Shown piece after piece: positions 1-11,078 of a DNA stretch of 64,000 nt (the first letter of the stretch is position 1; each line of letters starts with the position of its first letter). The position numbers and the translations under genes were made by a program. The notes under the pieces were generated by a model. That model ran no database searches. It saw only the letters and a list, made by a program, of their open reading frames with translations, and was not told the DNA's origin. The DNA comes from Myxococcus stipitatus (lineage in GTDB: Bacteria > Myxococcota > Myxococcia > Myxococcales > Myxococcaceae), in contig NZ_CP147913.1 in assembly GCF_037414475.1 (NCBI RefSeq), positions 4,278,001-4,342,000 on the forward strand, written 5' to 3'.

Positions 1-1
1 G

Positions 2-2509
<2,508 letters not shown>

Positions 2510-2510
2510 G

Positions 2511-3161
2511 CTACTTCTTCACGCCGTCCAGCGCGAGCGGGCCGCTGTCCAGCAGCTGCTGGCGGGACACGGCCTGGCTGTACTCGAGCGTCCGGTACGA
2601 CTGGCCCAGGGCCTGCGCCTCGCCGTGCAGCCGCACGTCGCCGGTGTCCGGCAGGTAGCCCACGCGCAGGCGCAGCTCGCGCACCGCGGACAGCTCCCGC
2701 GTCACCTCCGGCCCATTCGAGTAGGGCATGGACGTGCGCAGCGGCAGCGGCACGGACAGGCGGCGGGACGCGGTGGCGCCCGGCTCCACGCGGCTGACGG
2801 CGGGCAGCTCGGGCGCCTCCACGTCGATGTCCTCAGGCACGGGGATGAGCGCGCGCAGCAGCACCGCGCCCTCACCCGAGAGGTCCACGTAGGCGCGCTC
2901 GGGGGCGACCCCCACGTAGCCCGAGGGGCCCCACTGCGGCAGGCCATCCAAGAGGAGGAGCGCGCGCGAGGAGCGGTTGTGCACCGCGTAGGTGATGGCC
3001 AGCTCCTCGGGGCCGCTCGACACCGACTCCACCTTCAGCTCCACGTCCGCCTGTGCCACGCGTCCCTCCGGGTTCGCGGACCGCTCCACGGCCCGCGTGC
3101 AGCCCACGATTATCGCCAGCGCGGCGCACCAGGCGCCAGCGTGGCGCAGCGGAGCTCTCAT
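2511..3161 (-). CDS. Lipoprotein, unknown function
   Basis: This 216-residue protein has a lipoprotein signal: a short basic start, a hydrophobic stretch and the lipobox IVGC near residue 21. The mature part looks like one or two beta-rich domains (alternating hydrophobic residues, an ITYAVHNRSSRALLLL strand pair) but matches no family I recognise. The start codon lies only 12 bp after the stop of the RTX metalloprotease gene on the same strand, so the two are probably co-transcribed. The ribosome-binding site is weak, which fits translation following from the upstream gene. It could be a periplasmic partner or inhibitor of that protease; this is inference from position only. Confidence 0.75.
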   Translation of the reverse strand: MRAPLRHAGAWCAALAIIVGCTRAVERSANPEGRVAQADVELKVESVSSGPEELAITYAVHNRSSRALLLLDGLPQWGPSGYVGVAPERAYVDLSGEGAVLLRALIPVPEDIDVEAPELPAVSRVEPGATASRRLSVPLPLRTSMPYSNGPEVTRELSAVRELRLRVGYLPDTGDVRLHGEAQALGQSYRTLEYSQAVSRQQLLDSGPLALDGVKK

Positions 3162-3173
3162 GGCGCCAGGGGC

Positions 3174-4688
3174 TTAGTAGCGCGGCCGGGTGGGCAGGTT
3201 GAGGTCGTCGCGGAAGACGTTCTCACCCGGGCGGCCCGGCTGCACCACGTCCGGCGTGGCGGGGTTCTGGTCCAGGTCGATGGGCAGGCCCACCGCGGAC
3301 GTCTCGCGGTTGTTGGTGCCGTTCTTCTCGCCGAGCGCCAGCGTGCCGTTGTTGTAGTCGGACGCGTGCACCATCTCGTGGAACAGCGCCACGGAGGGGG
3401 GCCGCGTCATCCACTCCTCGCCGCCCAGCGAGGTGCGCGTGGTGTTGTAGTTCACCGTGCCATTGGTGCCCTTGCCCGGCGTGCCGTCCGTGTTGAACCA
3501 GGCGTCGGCGCGGTTGTCGGGCGCCGCGGAGTTGCCGCCCGAGGTCTCCTTGATGGTCGTCGTGCGCCCGCTGTTGTCCATCGTGGCCAGCAGCGACTGG
3601 CCCGACGGCAGCGAGCGCAGCGCGTCCAGGTCCGACTGCACCCGCGCCTGGAACTCCGGGGTGCCCTCCACCGACACGGAGCGGCCGCGCTGGTCCGCGT
3701 CCGTCATGTCGACCACGGTCCGCTCGGACTGCTCGCCAGCGGTGTCCTCGTTCGCCTCGACGTAGAGCTTGTCCGTGCCGCCGTTGCCGCGGACCGTGTC
3801 CTTGCCCGCGCCTCCCGCCACCGCGTCGTTGCCCTCGCCGCCGCTCAGGTAGTCGTTGCCCCGGCCGCCGATGACCTGGTCATCCCCCGCCCCGCCCAGG
3901 CCGATGTCGTTGCCCGCGCCGCCGTCGATGTAGTCGCGGCCCTCGCCGCCCGACAGCAGGTCATTGCCGTCCAGGCCGTAGAGCACGTCGCGCCCCGCGC
4001 CGCCGCTCACCAGGTCGTTGCCCGCGCCACCCTCCGCGTAGTCATCCCCGTCGCCGCCGCTCACCAGGTCGTTGCCGTCGCGGCCGATGAGCACGTCGTT
4101 GCCCGCGCCGCCGAGGAGCCGGTCATTGCCCTTGCCCCCCGTGAGCTTGTCGTTGCCCGCGCCGCCGTCCAGCGTGAGGTTGTGCGTGACGCTGTCGTCC
4201 ACGGTGATGGAGTCGTCGCCATCGCCGCCCTGGATGATGGCGTTGCGCGACTGCTCGGCCGTCAGCGTCACCGAGTCCTTGCCCGAGGTGATGGTCAGCC
4301 CACCGTCGGTGTTCTGCCTTACCGTCGCGGTGTTGTTCCCCGCGCCCAGGTCCACCACCGTCTGGCCGGACGTGTTCGTGCTCACCTGGGGACCGGTGCC
4401 CGCCAGGGACTTCTTGATGGCCTCCGCCGCCGCGCCCACCGCCTTGCCCACCGACGCCGCGGGGCCCGCCGGCGGACGCACGCCTTCACCGTCCAGGCTG
4501 GGGCGAGCCTCGCGCACCGGACGGGACGCCGCGCCCGCGGTCCGAGGACCCGCGTCGAAGCCGTCCCGCATCCGCTGGTCCACCGCCGCCTTCACCGGGT
4601 TGGGGCGCGGCTCTCGCGCGGCCTGCTTCACCGGCTCCTGCTTCACCAGCGACGTGGGACGCGAGCCCGGCTTGCCAATGGTGGTCAT
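3174..4688 (-). CDS. RTX-repeat protein with C-terminal M91-like zinc metalloprotease domain
   Basis: A 504-residue protein. The ATG at 4688 is preferred over an upstream in-frame start because GGAGAAG sits just before it. Residues 1-130 are low-complexity and basic without a Sec signal. Residues about 154-315 are a run of roughly 17 glycine/aspartate nonapeptides of the GGxGND type, the calcium-binding beta-roll of RTX proteins. The C-terminal part holds a zinc-protease motif HEMVH at 437-441, with a downstream glutamate (NNRETSAVG, Glu462) placed as the third ligand in M91 (NleD-like effector) peptidases. RTX proteins are normally exported by type I secretion with the repeats near the C-terminus; here the protease follows the repeats. 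No type I secretion genes are nearby. Probably a secreted calcium-dependent protease, target unknown. A small lipoprotein gene follows at 12 bp. Confidence 0.85.
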   Translation of the reverse strand: MTTIGKPGSRPTSLVKQEPVKQAAREPRPNPVKAAVDQRMRDGFDAGPRTAGAASRPVREARPSLDGEGVRPPAGPAASVGKAVGAAAEAIKKSLAGTGPQVSTNTSGQTVVDLGAGNNTATVRQNTDGGLTITSGKDSVTLTAEQSRNAIIQGGDGDDSITVDDSVTHNLTLDGGAGNDKLTGGKGNDRLLGGAGNDVLIGRDGNDLVSGGDGDDYAEGGAGNDLVSGGAGRDVLYGLDGNDLLSGGEGRDYIDGGAGNDIGLGGAGDDQVIGGRGNDYLSGGEGNDAVAGGAGKDTVRGNGGTDKLYVEANEDTAGEQSERTVVDMTDADQRGRSVSVEGTPEFQARVQSDLDALRSLPSGQSLLATMDNSGRTTTIKETSGGNSAAPDNRADAWFNTDGTPGKGTNGTVNYNTTRTSLGGEEWMTRPPSVALFHEMVHASDYNNGTLALGEKNGTNNRETSAVGLPIDLDQNPATPDVVQPGRPGENVFRDDLNLPTRPRY

Positions 4689-4859
4689 GTTCTCTTCTCC
4701 GGGGGGCGAGCGCCCAGTGCGGTCCCAGCCGTCCAAGGAGGCCAGGAGGATTCACCTTCCTCTTGTTATCGAACATTCCCGCACCACGGTTGCGTTGCCC
4801 CACATGCTTTGTGCGGGTTCCACGGGGGAGTGCTCGCGTCGCGAGAGGCGTCCGGACGT

Positions 4860-4896
4860 ATCCGTCATCGGGGGGACCCTCCTCCCGGTGACGGAT
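4860..4896. promoter_or_regulatory. 13-bp inverted repeat between divergent RTX and VWA genes
   Basis: ATCCGTCATCGGG (4860-4872) pairs with CCCGGTGACGGAT (4884-4896), with one G-T pair and an 11-base loop. It lies in the 270-bp divergent region, 63 bp before the start of the VWA gene. It could be an operator or a leader hairpin; there is no U-tract for a terminator. The rest of this region shows no gene; the RTX side is more AT-rich (about 4750-4800) and probably carries that promoter. Confidence 0.4.
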
Positions 4897-4958
4897 GCGG
4901 CCGCCAGGCGGACGGGAGAGTGTGGCGTCCTCGTCAGGCCCCACACCCCGAGGCACGC

Positions 4959-6395
4959 ATGAACCGCACCCTGTTGCTGCTGTCCGCCGCTGGATTGCTC
5001 GCCCTGGGCGCGCTGTCCCTAGGCAGGCCCCCGGCCCCCGCGCCTGCGCCGCCCCCACCCGTCACGGACACCAGCCACACGGTGTCCCGGCCCGAGGACC
5101 CGCCCGCGACGGCGGAGCTGCCGCTGGTGTCCTCCGAACCCTCCGAGGGCGCCCTCACCCTGTCCGGCAAGCTGTCCGGTGGGTATGTCCACACGGGCCA
5201 AAGCGAGGCCTTCGCCTGGATGGAGCTCAAGGCCCGCCCCGCGCCTCCCGGCCGGCGCGTCCCCGTCAACCTGGCGCTCGTCGTGGACCGCTCCGGCTCC
5301 ATGGCGGGACAGAAGCACCAGGACGCCCAGCGCGCCGCCATGGAGCTGGTGCGCCGCCTCACCCCCGAGGACCGCCTGGCCCTGGTGCACTACGGCACGG
5401 ACGTGATGGTCGTCCCCAGCCGCCTCGTCACGCAGGAGGTCCGCCAGGACCTGCTCATGCGCATCCAGGGCATCTACTCCGACGGCTCCACCAACCTCAG
5501 CGGGGCGCTCCATCAGGCGGACTCCATCCTTCGTCCCTTCCTGCGCGAGTTCAAGGTCAGCCGCGCCATCCTGCTGAGTGATGGCCAGCCCACCACTGGC
5601 ATCACCTCGGAGCCGGAGCTCCTCCGCGCCACCCGCGCCATGCGCGACCAAGGCATCACCGTGAGCGCGCTGGGCGTGGGCGAGGACTTCAACGCCGCCC
5701 TCATGCGCGGCATGGCGGAGCAAGGCGGCGGCTTCTCCGGCTTCATCGACGACTCCGCCCGCTTGTCGGAGGTGTTCTCCCGCGAGCTGGACCAGGCCAC
5801 CAGCACCGTGGCCCGGCAGGTGGAGTTGCGGCTCGCGTTGCCCCCGCACGTGCTCGACGCGGAGGTCCTGGGCTTGCCCTCCTCGCGCGAGGGGTCCGTC
5901 GTCAAGGTTCCCCTGTATGACCTCGCGGGGGAGCAGACCGTCCGCGTCGTCGTGAAGCTGACGCTGTCCGCGCCCGCCTCCACCGGACCTTTGCCGATGC
6001 TCTCCGCCACCGCGCACTACGTGGACGTGGCGCGAGACCTCCCGGCGCAGACGACGCTGTCGCTGAAGGCGGGCGTCACCGACGACGCGGCCGTGGTGCG
6101 CGCGTCCCTGGACAAGGACGTGCGCGTGCACGCCGTGCGAGCGTTGGGAACCCAGCAGATGCGCGCCGCGGTGAAGGAGATGCAGCTGGGCAACAGGACC
6201 GCCGCGGTCGGTCTGCTAAGCAACGCTCGCAGGCTTTTCGGCTCGTCGGCTTCGTCGCTCTCGGGCGAGCTTGCGGAGCTGGACCAAGCAGAGGCAGCCT
6301 ATGGCAACGCGGCCAACGACGGCGACGTCCGCCGGGAATCGCTGAATCTCTACAAGAAGACGATGAAGAACTTCGGCGAGAACAACGCGTACTAG
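4959..6395 (+). CDS. VWA-domain secreted or membrane-anchored protein
   Basis: A 478-residue protein. The frame stays open for over 2 kb upstream, antisense to the two preceding genes, but the N-terminal signal (NRTLLLLSAAGLLALGALSL) fixes the start here. After a proline-rich linker (24-52) comes a von Willebrand factor A domain with an intact MIDAS: DRSGSM at 110-115, followed by a conserved threonine/aspartate pattern (SDGSTNLSGAL, LLSDGQPTTG). This is the arrangement of metal-ion-dependent adhesion VWA proteins of the YfbK/inter-alpha-trypsin-inhibitor type. C-terminal residues 370-478 are helical. The next gene begins 9 bp later, so the two form an operon. Likely a cell-envelope protein-binding factor; ligand unknown. 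Confidence 0.85.
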   Translation: MNRTLLLLSAAGLLALGALSLGRPPAPAPAPPPPVTDTSHTVSRPEDPPATAELPLVSSEPSEGALTLSGKLSGGYVHTGQSEAFAWMELKARPAPPGRRVPVNLALVVDRSGSMAGQKHQDAQRAAMELVRRLTPEDRLALVHYGTDVMVVPSRLVTQEVRQDLLMRIQGIYSDGSTNLSGALHQADSILRPFLREFKVSRAILLSDGQPTTGITSEPELLRATRAMRDQGITVSALGVGEDFNAALMRGMAEQGGGFSGFIDDSARLSEVFSRELDQATSTVARQVELRLALPPHVLDAEVLGLPSSREGSVVKVPLYDLAGEQTVRVVVKLTLSAPASTGPLPMLSATAHYVDVARDLPAQTTLSLKAGVTDDAAVVRASLDKDVRVHAVRALGTQQMRAAVKEMQLGNRTAAVGLLSNARRLFGSSASSLSGELAELDQAEAAYGNAANDGDVRRESLNLYKKTMKNFGENNAY

Positions 6396-6403
6396 GCAGG
6401 ACG

Positions 6404-7555
6404 GTGCAGCCCATGGCGTTCTCCATGCAGTTCCTCCACCGCGAGGAGTTCGAGTCCCGCACCGTGCGCGCGATGGGAGGAGGAGCCTGCATGGGCATCT
6501 TCGCCACCCTGGCGTTGCGCCTCTGGGAGCCCTTCCAGCACGTGGTGCACCTGGCGCTGGAGCCGGGCTACTTCGCGGTGGTGGCCGCGGCGCTCGCCGC
6601 CGCGAAGCCCGCCAAGGGCTACGGGCTGGGCCTGCGCGCGGCGCTGACGGTGCTGCCCGTCTTCCCCTTCTTCTTCGCCGCGCCCTCCCCGCTGCCGCAG
6701 AGCGTGGCGGGCTGCATCGCCGCGGCGCTGGTGGCCTGGCTGGGCCATGGCCGCGAGGGCGCGGGCTCCTCCACCGCCGTCGCCTCGAGCGCCGCCGCCG
6801 CGGGCGTGCTCACCCCGCTGGGCCTGTACGTGCAGCAAGTGATGGACGCGAACTTCCTCGGGGGCACGGGGCTGTTGTCCCTGGTCCTGGGCTACGCGTG
6901 CGTGGGCCTCTTCTGGAGCATCGGCACGCTGCCCTCGCACCTCGTGCTGCACACCGACGCGGTGGAGGCGCGGGGCAACACGCTGAAGGACTCGCTCAAG
7001 GGCGAGGCCCAGGAGCTGGCCGCGCGCGCGGTGGGGCTGTACCAGCAATGCAAGGCGGCGGTGCTGAGAATGCCGCTCAGCCCCGGGCGGCAGGAGCTGC
7101 TGGAGGTGCTGGAGAAGATGGCCTCGGAGAGCTTCTCGCTCGCGGAGACCCACGCGGCGCTGACGGCGCAGCTGGACTCCGTCGTCGCGCACGACGTGGA
7201 CGCGCAGGTGAAGGAGCTGCGGGCGCGCGCCGCCGCCATCCAGGACTCCGTGGCCCGGCGTCAGCTGGAGCTGGCCGCGTCCTCGCTGGGCGAGGAACTC
7301 AACCACCTGGATGCCTTGAACCGGAAGCGGGAGCGGCTGCTCGCGCAGCTCCACGCGCAGGTGGCGCTGCTGGAGCGCGCCCGGGTGTCCTTCATCGGCG
7401 CGCAGGGCCATGAGCTGGGCGCCAAGGGGGAACAGGCCGCCCAGCTCGCGCGCAAGCTCAAGGGCCTGGGCGATGAGTCCGCGGCTCCCCCCGCCCCCCT
7501 CGACGAGCAGGACGCCGCGCGCCCCGCCCCCGAGGGCTCGCGTGTCCCCCACTAG
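6404..7555 (+). CDS. Membrane protein with C-terminal coiled coil, unknown function
   Basis: A GTG start at 6404 or an ATG at 6413 is possible; the only Shine-Dalgarno-like AGG is at 6398-6400. At 383 residues, the first 185 hold about five hydrophobic segments rich in Ala and Gly (for example the runs around residues 25-45, 60-85 and 150-175). The second half is a long helical, Ala/Glu/Lys-rich region (about 185-360) that reads as coiled coil. No catalytic motif is seen and no family is recognised. It follows the VWA gene with an 8-bp gap and is probably translated from the same message, so the pair may act together at the inner membrane. Confidence 0.7.
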   Translation: MQPMAFSMQFLHREEFESRTVRAMGGGACMGIFATLALRLWEPFQHVVHLALEPGYFAVVAAALAAAKPAKGYGLGLRAALTVLPVFPFFFAAPSPLPQSVAGCIAAALVAWLGHGREGAGSSTAVASSAAAAGVLTPLGLYVQQVMDANFLGGTGLLSLVLGYACVGLFWSIGTLPSHLVLHTDAVEARGNTLKDSLKGEAQELAARAVGLYQQCKAAVLRMPLSPGRQELLEVLEKMASESFSLAETHAALTAQLDSVVAHDVDAQVKELRARAAAIQDSVARRQLELAASSLGEELNHLDALNRKRERLLAQLHAQVALLERARVSFIGAQGHELGAKGEQAAQLARKLKGLGDESAAPPAPLDEQDAARPAPEGSRVPH

Positions 7556-7605
7556 GCACTTTCGCCGCCCCACCTCCCAAGGCGCCGCGGGCGTCTGATG
7601 GCCGA

Positions 7606-7932
7606 CTAGCGCCGCGCCTTGCGGACGGTGACCTTCCGGGCCTGCTTGCGCTGGGGGGCCCTGGCCCGGAAGCTCCCGGGGGGCGCATGCAACTCGCTGG
7701 CGATTCGCTGCTCGATGGCCTCTCGCGTCCCCCGGGCCACCACGAGCGCCGCCTCGATTTCCTCACGCACCCGCGCCGCCTGCTCCTCCGCGGCGGCCCG
7801 GTATTCCGAGGTAGTCCGACGTAGGGCCAGCGCCCCACGGTCCTCTCCCTCCGAGCCACGAGTCACCAGAGCCATGGGTCCCCGGGTCCGGCTGTTCCCC
7901 CGCGACTTGTGCTCCCCTGCCTTTTGCGCCAT
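7606..7932 (-). CDS. Small charged protein, unknown function
   Basis: A 108-residue protein with an excellent ribosome-binding site (GGGGGAGG five bases before ATG), which makes it a real gene despite its low complexity. The centre (about 35-75) is an Ala/Glu/Arg-rich amphipathic helix and the last 20 residues are strongly basic (RKQARKVTVRKARR), a tail typical of small nucleic-acid-binding or histone-like proteins of myxobacteria. No domain is recognised. It converges on the preceding membrane protein gene. Confidence 0.6.
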   Translation of the reverse strand: MAQKAGEHKSRGNSRTRGPMALVTRGSEGEDRGALALRRTTSEYRAAAEEQAARVREEIEAALVVARGTREAIEQRIASELHAPPGSFRARAPQRKQARKVTVRKARR

Positions 7933-8230
7933 GAGGGCCTCCCCCGCTGATCCCTCCGACGAAGGTGCGCCATGGGTGTACCTCGGGGAAGCCCGCCCCC
8001 TGGCTCGCTCCCCGTCCCAGCGGCGGAACAGGCGACCTGATGACAGGCCCGACAGCAGCGGTCCTTCTCTCCGGCCCCAGAAAAACGTAAAAGCGCGCCG
8101 GATGATTGTGGCGCGAGCGCGCCGGGCAGCTGCTACTCACAGCGGCGCCGCATGCCCCAGGCCGGCGGGCATGGCGCGGCCCATCTGCTCCACTGCCCCT
8201 GAAGGGCAGCGTCCATCTGCGAGGGATACC
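7933..8230. other. Intergenic region between divergent genes, no gene seen
   Basis: About 300 bp between the small charged protein (minus) and the hydroxylase (plus). A short AT-containing patch at about 8080-8110 (AGAAAAACGTAAAAG) is the likeliest promoter area. A small hairpin CTGCCC-ctgaa-GGGCAG lies at 8194-8210, just before the hydroxylase ribosome-binding site. No convincing frame of its own. Confidence 0.4.
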
Positions 8231-9055
8231 GTGGCGGTCAGCGCACCCTTTTCGTTTCTGAAGAACCGGAAGCACCAACTGGACCGCATGACGTTGGGCG
8301 ACCTGGTCTACTCGTTCTTCACCTACTACGCCGTCATCGCCTACATCACCGTGGGCATCGTCAGCCTGGTGTTCGCGGTGAAGTGGTTCGAGAACCCGCT
8401 GCGCATGCTGCTGGCCATGTTGGCCGCCAGCGTGGCGTTCCCGCTCGGCTGGTATCTGGTGCACCGCAACATCCTGCACGCGCGCTGGCTCTACAAGTCG
8501 CCCCTCACCGCGAAGACGTGGAAGCGCATCCACTTCGACCACCACCAGGACCCCAATGACTTGCGCGTGCTGTTCGGCGCGCTGGCCAACGTGCTGCCCA
8601 CGGTGGGTGGGGTGATTGCGCCCATCGGCTATCTGATTGGTGGCAGGGCCGGGGCCGCGGCCGCCCTGGGCTGGGCGATGGTCATCACGTGCTTCTACGA
8701 GTTCTGCCACTGCATCCAGCACCTGAACTACACGCCCAAGCTCGGCTTCCTGAAGGAGATCAAGCGGCTGCACCTGTCTCACCACTTCCACAACGAGCAG
8801 GGCAACTTCGGCATCACCAACTACTTCTGGGACCGCCTCTTCGGCACCTACTACTCGAAGGCCGCGGAGCTGCCCAAGAGCTCCACCGTCTTCAACCTGG
8901 GCTACACGGCCGACGAGGCCAAGCGCTACCCCTGGGTGGACCGCCTGTCCGGCGGCACGCGGGGTGACGGTCACCCCAAGCGTTTCTGGCAAGGCAAGGA
9001 CGGCCAGGGAACGCAGCCGGAAGAGTCACCGGCGAGCCCGGAAGGCTCGCCGTAG
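8231..9055 (+). CDS. Fatty acid hydroxylase/sterol desaturase superfamily membrane protein
   Basis: A 274-residue protein starting at a GTG with GAGGG five bases upstream; the frame extends much further upstream but without protein-like composition. It has three to four hydrophobic segments (about 30-60, 65-85, 130-165) and the histidine clusters of the di-iron fatty-acid hydroxylase superfamily: HRNILH, HFDHH, CHCIQHLNYTPK and HLSHHFHNEQGNFG. These clusters bind two irons that activate oxygen to hydroxylate or desaturate a lipid chain at the inner membrane. The length and spacing fit the short bacterial members. The substrate cannot be told; no lipid-biosynthesis genes flank it. The C-terminal 40 residues are hydrophilic and poorly conserved-looking. 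Confidence 0.88.
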   Translation: MAVSAPFSFLKNRKHQLDRMTLGDLVYSFFTYYAVIAYITVGIVSLVFAVKWFENPLRMLLAMLAASVAFPLGWYLVHRNILHARWLYKSPLTAKTWKRIHFDHHQDPNDLRVLFGALANVLPTVGGVIAPIGYLIGGRAGAAAALGWAMVITCFYEFCHCIQHLNYTPKLGFLKEIKRLHLSHHFHNEQGNFGITNYFWDRLFGTYYSKAAELPKSSTVFNLGYTADEAKRYPWVDRLSGGTRGDGHPKRFWQGKDGQGTQPEESPASPEGSP

Positions 9056-9065
9056 AAGTCTCTCA

Positions 9066-9094
9066 CCGGGTGGCGCCCTCCCACCGCCACCCGG
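9066..9094. terminator. Hairpin between convergent genes
   Basis: CCGGGTGGC (9066-9074) and GCCACCCGG (9086-9094) form a perfect 9-bp stem with an 11-base loop, between the hydroxylase stop (9055) and the lipoprotein stop (9110). There is no clear U-tract on either strand, but the position fits a bidirectional terminator. Confidence 0.55.
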
Positions 9095-9109
9095 GTGTGC
9101 CCGGCTCGG

Positions 9110-9766
9110 TCAGAACTTCACCGCGCCATTGGGCAGCATCAGCATGGCGCCGGACGACTTCATCGGCACCATCGAGCGGGCCATGTCGAGCACCACCACC
9201 GCGCGGCCACGGATGCGCAGGTCGCTGACGCGGGCCTCGAACGTCACCGGCGCCACGTGGGCATCCAGCTCCGTCATCCGGGCGCCGTTCTTGGCGAAGC
9301 CGCCCATGGCGTTGAAGTGCACGGTGACCTTGACCTTCTCGACGCCCGGCGGAACGGTGAAGCGCGCGGCCAGCGGCGCATGGTCCGGCGTGGCCAGCTC
9401 CAGCATGTTCGACAGCACGTTCACCGTGAGGGGCTTGCCGTCGGCGACGACGCTCACCGCGGAGATGGGCACCTTGAGCGAGGTGTAGTCACCCACGCCC
9501 TCGGCCCGGACGCGCAGGTCGAAGGACTGCGCGGAGGGCGTGCCCGGGTCCTCACCGCCGGGAACGGGGTTGGGGTTCTCGCCGCCGGGAATCGGGTTCT
9601 CGCCACCCGGAACCGGGTTCTCGCCACCCGGGACCGGGTTCTCGCCACCCGGGGTGGGGTTGCCCACGTCCGGGCCGTTGGGGACAGGCGTTGAATCATC
9701 GTCTCCACTGCAGGCGGAGAGCGCGAGGACCGAGGCCCCCAAGGCAGACAACAGGAACTTCTTCAT
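9110..9766 (-). CDS. Lipoprotein with PGGENP repeats and a beta-rich domain (DUF4382-like)
   Basis: A 218-residue protein; the start at 9766 is set by GAGGAG eight bases upstream and by the signal sequence KKFLLSALGASVLALSAC with a lipobox at LSAC (Cys19). Residues about 25-70 are a tandem PGGENP repeat (five near-copies), an extended spacer that would hold the domain away from the membrane. The rest (75-218) alternates strand-forming stretches and ends in a conserved-looking VVLDMARSMVPMKSSGAMLMLP segment, similar in general layout to DUF4382 lipoproteins of unknown function. That family assignment is tentative. It precedes the next minus-strand gene's stop by a short gap and may share its transcript. 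Confidence 0.7.
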   Translation of the reverse strand: MKKFLLSALGASVLALSACSGDDDSTPVPNGPDVGNPTPGGENPVPGGENPVPGGENPIPGGENPNPVPGGEDPGTPSAQSFDLRVRAEGVGDYTSLKVPISAVSVVADGKPLTVNVLSNMLELATPDHAPLAARFTVPPGVEKVKVTVHFNAMGGFAKNGARMTELDAHVAPVTFEARVSDLRIRGRAVVVLDMARSMVPMKSSGAMLMLPNGAVKF

Positions 9767-9820
9767 GACGAATCTCCTCAAAGTCTTTGTGTGAAGCAAT
9801 GTCTGGAATGGGTGGGACGC

Positions 9821-10747
9821 TCAGGGCAGGCAGGGCAGGAGCGTGGGAAGGGTGAAGTCGACCGCGAGCGCCTGAGCGGCCTCGGGCGTCGAGGGGCCCG
9901 GGTCGAACCCGACAGGGAACGGCGCGGAGTCACAGGAGTTGTTGTACGTGTCGAGCTGCGTGGTGAGGTTCTCGAGCGTGGTGCAGTCCACCGTGCCCAG
10001 CGCGGAGAGGATGAGCGCCAGCAGGTTGGGCGGGACGGTGACGCCACCAAAGACACGCTGATTGCAGGTGGCCACCAGCATCGCGCGCGCGGCCAGGAAG
10101 CGGACGCGGTCCAGCTCGCTGCGCGGCAGACCGGTGATGGGGTACTTGGCCGGGTCGCCCCACAGGATGCCCTCCGCGTCCGGCAGCGCGACGACGATGC
10201 CCAGGCTGGCCAGGGGAATCGGGCCCCCCGCCAGGCACTGCGTCACCGCCGGGATGTGGCTCTTCCAGAAGCCCAGCGTGCGCGTCGCGTTGGTGCAGGT
10301 GTCCGGCGGCGGCCGCACGCAGGTGATGCGCGCCGTGCACAGACCCGAGCCCAGGTCGAACCCCGCGGTGAACTGGTTGTCGAAGTTGCTGTCCGGAGTG
10401 CCGTCCAGGTTCGCCAGCGTCTGGCAGTCGTCGAAGCTGTTGAGCGTCAACGTGAAGTTCGACGTCACCGACGCGCCCACCGCGATGGGGAACGGCGGCG
10501 GCGGCGTGAAGACGAAGCCCTCCAGCGCCAGCAATGGATCCACCGCCGTCAGCAAGATGGACGGCAACGTCGGGTGGACGTTGGTGACCTGGAAGCTGTA
10601 GTTCGCGGTGAAGGGATACGTGGTCGCCTCCACCGACGCCTGCCCGTTCACCAGCTTCGTGCACGTCAAATCGTGCGCCTCCGCGACACCCGTCACACCC
10701 ACCACCGCGGCACAAGCCGCCCCCAACCAAGTGCTCCGCACCTTCAT
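9821..10747 (-). CDS. Secreted cysteine-rich protein, unknown function
   Basis: A 308-residue protein with a Sec signal peptide (cleavage expected after AEA at about residue 24) and GAGG seven bases before the ATG. The first half (25-150) is beta-rich and looks like an immunoglobulin-type fold. The second half begins with a TRTLGFWKSH motif, a phrase found near the start of many secreted cysteine-containing bacterial domains of unknown function. About ten cysteines in the mature protein suggest disulfides, as in a periplasmic or secreted location. It lies upstream of the PGGENP lipoprotein gene on the same strand, with 54 bp between them. Confidence 0.68.
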   Translation of the reverse strand: MKVRSTWLGAACAAVVGVTGVAEAHDLTCTKLVNGQASVEATTYPFTANYSFQVTNVHPTLPSILLTAVDPLLALEGFVFTPPPPFPIAVGASVTSNFTLTLNSFDDCQTLANLDGTPDSNFDNQFTAGFDLGSGLCTARITCVRPPPDTCTNATRTLGFWKSHIPAVTQCLAGGPIPLASLGIVVALPDAEGILWGDPAKYPITGLPRSELDRVRFLAARAMLVATCNQRVFGGVTVPPNLLALILSALGTVDCTTLENLTTQLDTYNNSCDSAPFPVGFDPGPSTPEAAQALAVDFTLPTLLPCLP

Positions 10748-11078
10748 GTGTCTGCCTCGTCTTGCTTCGTCATCTCGAGCCCCGATGGCCCGTCGCGTGG
10801 AGGCTCTTTTTCACCCTTTGTGCCAGCAGGAGCGCCTGCCCGGCCGCTTCCCTGGCGACGGACCCACCACCCCGGGGGAGGAGCGAGCAAGACCGCGGGG
10901 GTGCTTGTGAGGAACCCGCGTTCTCCTCGGTGGGCAACGCGCTTCCCACGCGCGGGGATGCTCGCTTCTCCCCATGGGAAGTTCTCCGGAGCAGGCAGGC
11001 GCCCCGCTGGGCAAGGCGGGCCCCAGACTCGCGAAGAACCCACACTCACCGAGTGAATCCCACCCCACCCGGCGCATC
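10748..11078. other. Intergenic region upstream of the BlaI operon
   Basis: About 330 bp between divergent genes. Frames here are open on several strands but have no ribosome-binding sites or protein-like composition. The right-hand end runs into the BlaI promoter. I see only minor dyads, for example CACTC-acc-GAGTG around 11045-11057. Confidence 0.4.

Noticed and set aside
3780..4240. Regularly spaced near-repeats resembling a CRISPR array
   Set aside because: They are coding repeats (RTX nonapeptides) with 27-bp period, imperfect and without spacers.
2625..4958. Long open frame continuing upstream of the VWA gene, antisense to the lipoprotein and RTX genes
   Set aside because: Arises from strong third-position GC bias on the opposite strand. 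It has no signal or domain, whereas the VWA protein starts with a proper signal sequence at 4959 and both antisense genes are clearly coding.
9550..9660. Tandem 18-bp-like repeats
   Set aside because: They encode PGGENP repeats of a lipoprotein spacer; no sign of an array with unique spacers.
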